Below, in pieces: positions 47,374 to 49,966 of a stretch of DNA of 49,966 nt. The notes under the pieces were generated by a model that was not told the DNA's origin, ran no database searches, and worked only from the letters and a program-made list of their open reading frames with translations. The position numbers were made by a program, and so were the translations under genes. The stretch is taken from NCBI GenBank assembly GCA_964372375.1, contig CAYJQF010000003.1, forward strand, positions 1 to 49,966, given 5' to 3'. The stretch's first letter is position 1; every line of letters begins with the position of its first letter. This stretch comes from SICV01 sp964372375 (GTDB taxonomy: Archaea; Nanobdellota; Nanobdellia; Pacearchaeales; GW2011-AR1).

Positions 47374-47384
47374 TTTATAAAGTT
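47374..47384. promoter_or_regulatory. Symmetric TATA box, probably bidirectional
   Basis: CTTTTATAAAG is nearly symmetric. It fits the leaderless start of the minus-strand gene at 47353, and on the plus strand it would start transcription near 47408, exactly at the edge of the structured element 47411-47491. Confidence 0.5.
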
Positions 47385-47410
47385 TTTGACGAACGTATGA
47401 GAAAGAAGCT

Positions 47411-47544
47411 GTTACACGACTGCCTGAAATAAGCAGGTTTCACCTCACGGTTCAGCATCACGCCTAATGCCCGCCCTTCAGGTCGTGTAACTTCCCTGAT
47501 CTTTACAGCCTTTCGGGAATTGAGATGATAAAGTCAATCATCTC
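47411..47544. ncRNA. Structured intergenic element, candidate non-coding RNA
   Basis: GTTACACGAC (47411-47420) pairs perfectly with GTCGTGTAAC (47482-47491). Just inside, CTGAA pairs with TTCAG after a 3-nt bulge, and a smaller CCTG/CAGG hairpin is possible. TTCCC...GGGAA (about 47492-47519) and GAGATGA...TCATCTC (47522-47544) follow. No convincing ORF crosses it. TATA-like boxes on both sides (47374-47384 plus strand, AAGTATATATACTT about 47563-47577 minus strand) could drive an RNA in either direction. Its class is unresolved: guide RNA, MITE-like insertion or transposon end are all open. Confidence 0.5.
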
Positions 47545-47607
47545 TTTCTTTATAACAAGAGGAAGTATATATACTTTTACTGTCCTTTCACAAGAGTAAA
47601 TAGCTAC

Positions 47608-47991
47608 TTATTCAACTACTGACTGCCCTTTCATACCACTCATTCTATGGTTTCCAACGCTGCAGTAATATTCATACGTTCCTTTTGTGTCAGCGATAAA
47701 AGTTACGGACGTGCTGTTGCCTGCACGCACGCGTTCAGTACTCGCATGAAAGGCATCAACTACCTAATCATGGAATCCCTCAGTGCTCGTAAACACAACG
47801 CGTACATTTTCTCCTTCTTTTACATGCAGTTCAGGAGCGACCATTTTTCCTTCAAGAAAGCGGAAATTATCTCCCGTTAATTCAAATGTTCGTACTCCTN
47901 NNNNNNNNNTAGTCACATTCTGAGAAAAAAGATACCATCCTCCAGCACAAACCACCAGAAGAGCAAGCACAACAAAAAAAGACAGTTTCAT
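47608..47991 (-). pseudogene. Cupredoxin-like protein interrupted by an in-frame TAG
   Basis: 128 codons from ATG 47991 to TAA 47608. An N-terminal signal/anchor (FFVVLALLVVCAGGWYLF), a 10-N gap, then the plastocyanin-like FELTGDNFRF, VKEGENVRVVFTSTEGFHD, a TAG codon at 47764-47766, and VVDAFHASTERVRAGNSTSVTF with YYCSVGNHRMSGM. The four copper ligands (His in GFHD, then Cys, His, Met) are all preserved around the stop. Homologues usually have Trp or Phe at the TAG position, so a TGG-to-TAG change is the simplest view: nonsense mutation, sequencing error or readthrough. Confidence 0.75.
47900..47909. other. 10-N gap inside the cupredoxin gene
   Basis: Ten unknown bases in the linker after the membrane anchor. 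If the real length is not 10, the frame relation between anchor and copper domain may differ. Confidence 0.95.
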
Positions 47992-48034
47992 ACAGTTCAG
48001 TAGGGACGCGGTTTATAAATCTCGTGAAAGAGCG

Positions 48035-48589
48035 CTACTGCATTCGTGCTTGTACTATCTTCACCTCTGTCAATGGCCTGTCATTCCCATCAGTCTTCAC
48101 TCCACCTATTGTATCAACTACATCCATACCAGATACAACTTTTCCAAAAGCAGGATGCCTGCTATCAAGGAAATTATTATCTACCAAGTTGATGAAGAAC
48201 TGGCTGCCACCGGTATTCGGCCCAGCATTTGCCATACTGATAGTTCCTCTGTCATTCTTATTTCCCCCAGCATGCGTAAATTCATCCTTAATAACATAGC
48301 CCGGATCTCCCGTCCCATCTCCCTTAGGATCTCCTCCCTGAATCATAAAGCCATTAATCACTCTATGGAAAATAATGCCATCATAAAGTCCCTGCCCAAC
48401 AAGCTTTTCAAAATTCCCAGATGTAATAGGCATATCACCATACAGCTCAATAGTAATGTCACCCATGCTCGTCTCCAGTATAACTTTTTTATTTACCATA
48501 TTCTTATTCTGCTGTGCAAAATACACAACTCCTATCACTATCAAAAGTGCAATTATAAAGATTGCTATGCTCTTCTTAGATAAGTTCAT
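48035..48589 (-). CDS. ppiA: Membrane-anchored cyclophilin (peptidyl-prolyl cis-trans isomerase)
   Basis: A 184-aa protein. An N-terminal membrane segment (SIAIFIIALLIVIGVVYFA, residues 7-25) is followed by a cyclophilin domain: MGDITIELYGDMPITSGNF, IIFHRVINGFMIQGGDPKGDG, GTISMANAGPNTGGSQFFI and HPAFGKVVSGMDVVD, containing the catalytic Arg (HRVI) and FFI motifs. It speeds proline isomerisation in proteins outside the membrane. It is of the short bacterial/archaeal type and could assist the cupredoxin or other exported proteins nearby. Confidence 0.93.
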   Translation of the reverse strand: MNLSKKSIAIFIIALLIVIGVVYFAQQNKNMVNKKVILETSMGDITIELYGDMPITSGNFEKLVGQGLYDGIIFHRVINGFMIQGGDPKGDGTGDPGYVIKDEFTHAGGNKNDRGTISMANAGPNTGGSQFFINLVDNNFLDSRHPAFGKVVSGMDVVDTIGGVKTDGNDRPLTEVKIVQARMQ

Positions 48590-48623
48590 ACTTCTAATAA
48601 TCTAAAAGCCTATTAAAACTTTA

Positions 48624-49853
48624 TCACTTCTTTCTATCATCTCTTACTTTGGAAAGTGCAATAAGCCCAAGAACAATGAACCCAGTAACTGCAAGAACAG
48701 CAATTCTATATCTAAGGCTTCCAAGATAAACAAGGTTTGAAACAATTAATCCCCACACGATAGGACCGATAAATGAGGATGCTCTTTCTGCCAGGCCAAA
48801 GTAGGCAAAAACTAAGTTATGCTTGCCTTTTGGAGCTAAATAAGCCATTACCGACCTGGAAACTGTCCAATTAGCTCCAAACCAAAAACCCATAATAACA
48901 GCAACAGTTACCATAAGTGTAAAATTGGTCAAGAAGCCAAGCAAAGGTAAAATAACAACCCATCCGCAAAGGATAACCATTAGAGTTCTCTTGTGTCCAA
49001 ATCTATCTGCTAAATAACCTGACAAAATACCTCCAATACCTGAAGTAATTAATATGCCGAGCAAAATGTAAGTCTTAATAGCATCAGAAACATGCCAAAC
49101 CTGCTCAAGAAAAATAGGAAAATTATTTGAAGCAGTCAAAATAGCATCATTGAACAGGAAATAAGCAAGTAAGAACAAGCCAACACTTGATAGAGAGAGC
49201 AATATCTTTGTCTCTTTAAACATATTTGTCAAAGTTGACTTAAAAGATATCTTTTTAAAAATCTTTCTAGGCTCTTCAAAAAGAATAAGCATAGGCAGTG
49301 AAAGAATGAAGAAAATTATTACTGAAGGCAAAAGTGTTTCAGCTCTCGGTTCCGCTCCAAAAAAGCTTAAGCTTCCACTTGAAAAAGGTAGGGCAATCAG
49401 CAAGCCGGCAAATTGCCCGAGATAGTTTGCAGCTATTCCAAAGCCGGACACCAAACCCCTCTTTCCTTGTTTTGCTATATCATTTAACAATGGAGTATAA
49501 AAGGTAAAAGAGAGCAAGTAAGAATATAAGCCGAGTGTAAAAAATATCAATGCTAAAATCTCTCTATTTGAGACAGCAAAAAATGCGCAAAGCCCATAGA
49601 GAAGCACAGTAAATATAGTAGTATATCGCAAGCCGGCAATTCTTCTCCATGAGCTATCAAGCAGAGAGCCAGTCAGAGGAACTGTAAACAGCAAAAGCAA
49701 AGCCGAAACGGTAAAAGTCAGATTAAAATATAAATCAGAAACCCCCTTGTCAATTACAAGCCACTGGGCAAAATAAAGAAAGAACACAATAGAAACAATA
49801 GAATTCGCAAAGTCATAAAGCGTCCAGAGAAAAATATTCCTTTTCGTCTGCAT
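48624..49853 (-). CDS. MFS transporter, UMF1-like
   Basis: A 409-aa integral membrane protein with about 12 helices. The start NIFLWTLYDFANSIVSIVFFL matches the LYDFANS signature of the UMF1 (Atg22-like) branch of the major facilitator superfamily. The central loop is basic (EEPRKIFKKISFKSTLTNM), and a GYLADRFGHKRTLMV loop, the MFS signature between helices 8 and 9, follows. The transported substrate is unknown. A TATA-like AACTATATAACT (49874-49885) is 21-32 bp before the ATG. Confidence 0.85.
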   Translation of the reverse strand: MQTKRNIFLWTLYDFANSIVSIVFFLYFAQWLVIDKGVSDLYFNLTFTVSALLLLFTVPLTGSLLDSSWRRIAGLRYTTIFTVLLYGLCAFFAVSNREILALIFFTLGLYSYLLSFTFYTPLLNDIAKQGKRGLVSGFGIAANYLGQFAGLLIALPFSSGSLSFFGAEPRAETLLPSVIIFFILSLPMLILFEEPRKIFKKISFKSTLTNMFKETKILLSLSSVGLFLLAYFLFNDAILTASNNFPIFLEQVWHVSDAIKTYILLGILITSGIGGILSGYLADRFGHKRTLMVILCGWVVILPLLGFLTNFTLMVTVAVIMGFWFGANWTVSRSVMAYLAPKGKHNLVFAYFGLAERASSFIGPIVWGLIVSNLVYLGSLRYRIAVLAVTGFIVLGLIALSKVRDDRKK

Positions 49854-49898
49854 CTCTTAAAGCATGAAACAATAGTTATATAGTTTTTCTTTTGAATC

Positions 49899-49966
49899 TT
49901 AAGCAATCTTAACCACAACTTTCCCTCTTGGATGCCCTTTCTGCAGATATAAAAGAGCCTCTCCAG
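49899..49966 (-). CDS. C-terminal end of a zinc-type alcohol dehydrogenase/quinone reductase-like gene, cut by window edge
   Basis: The frame from the right edge reads EALLYLQKGHPRGKVVVKIA and stops at TAA 49901-49899. The pattern E-A-L-x-Y-L-x-x-G-x-x-x-G-K-V-V-V is the usual C-terminus of medium-chain dehydrogenases (NADPH:quinone reductase or zinc alcohol dehydrogenase). Too little is present to tell which. Confidence 0.55.
   Translation of the reverse strand, partial: GEALLYLQKGHPRGKVVVKIA

Noticed and set aside
47764..47766. Pyrrolysine recoding of the TAG in the cupredoxin gene
   Set aside because: Not fully excluded, but TAG is the normal stop of several genes here and the residue expected is Trp/Phe, so a mutation or error is simpler.
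1..49966. CRISPR array or cas genes
   Set aside because: No regularly spaced repeats of 25-40 bp and no Cas-like proteins were seen on either strand.
1..49966. Complete insertion sequence or transposase gene
   Set aside because: No transposase-like product is present; the only recombinase is the XerA-type protein, and the structured elements lack an adjacent TnpA or TnpB.

Overview
The window comes from an archaeal genome. The evidence is archaeal ribosomal proteins (L18e-L13-S9, S12, S7), archaeal RNA polymerase subunits A, B and H, EF-1A and EF-2, DnaG-type primase, a KH-only NusA, TrmB regulators, a tRNA-Leu with a bulge-helix-bulge intron, and tRNA genes without encoded CCA. Most genes have a TATA-like box about 20-30 bp before the start codon, as in leaderless archaeal transcripts. 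Many small orphan genes and compact proteins suggest a DPANN lineage (Woesearchaeota/Pacearchaeota-like), but that is an inference. The sequence looks like a metagenomic scaffold: it has a 100-N gap and a 10-N gap, and both edges cut genes.

Layout. 1-2114: a cut sugar-epimerase gene, a ribbon-helix-helix protein and the L18e-L13-S9 operon. 2170-8857: an accessory block with a XerA-type recombinase, an operon of a 46-aa ORF, an orphan and a DnaB-like ATPase lacking the Walker A lysine, then an HTH regulator, a 52-aa GTG-start ORF and a 772-aa protein made of repeated HTH-like modules. 8897-9117: an intron-containing tRNA-Leu followed by a scrambled partial copy of itself. 9214-17674: small membrane proteins, TatD, TrmB, IleRS, a sugar nucleotidyltransferase, a pterin dehydratase, an AAA ATPase and DnaG. 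17965-18769: a tiny acidic protein and a TPR-like protein.

18913-35096: the conserved rpo/str cluster, read on the minus strand as rpoH, rpoB, fused rpoA, nusA, rps12, rps7, EF-2, EF-1A. Accessory pieces interrupt it repeatedly: a frameshifted ORF, several orphans, a 70-aa ORF tightly packed between S12 and S7, a MazF/RHH toxin-antitoxin pair and a multi-hairpin element. 35221-36997: a 1.7-kb islet between two 15-bp copies of the tRNA-Lys 3' end, carrying a HEPN/MNT pair with a palindromic operator.

37118-49966: a Gfo/Idh/MocA oxidoreductase with a TIM-barrel isomerase (sugar or inositol-like metabolism), thioredoxin, Pcm, a two-part methyltransferase, a nrdR-nrdJ operon with an apparent NrdR box, MsrA, a sequon-rich membrane protein, a structured intergenic element, a cupredoxin gene broken by an in-frame TAG, a membrane-anchored cyclophilin, an MFS transporter and a cut zinc-alcohol-dehydrogenase-like gene.

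The strongest candidates for undescribed biology are the 2170-8857 block with its module-repeat protein, the tRNA-linked rearrangements, the two structured intergenic elements and the 70-aa ORF inside the S12-S7 unit.
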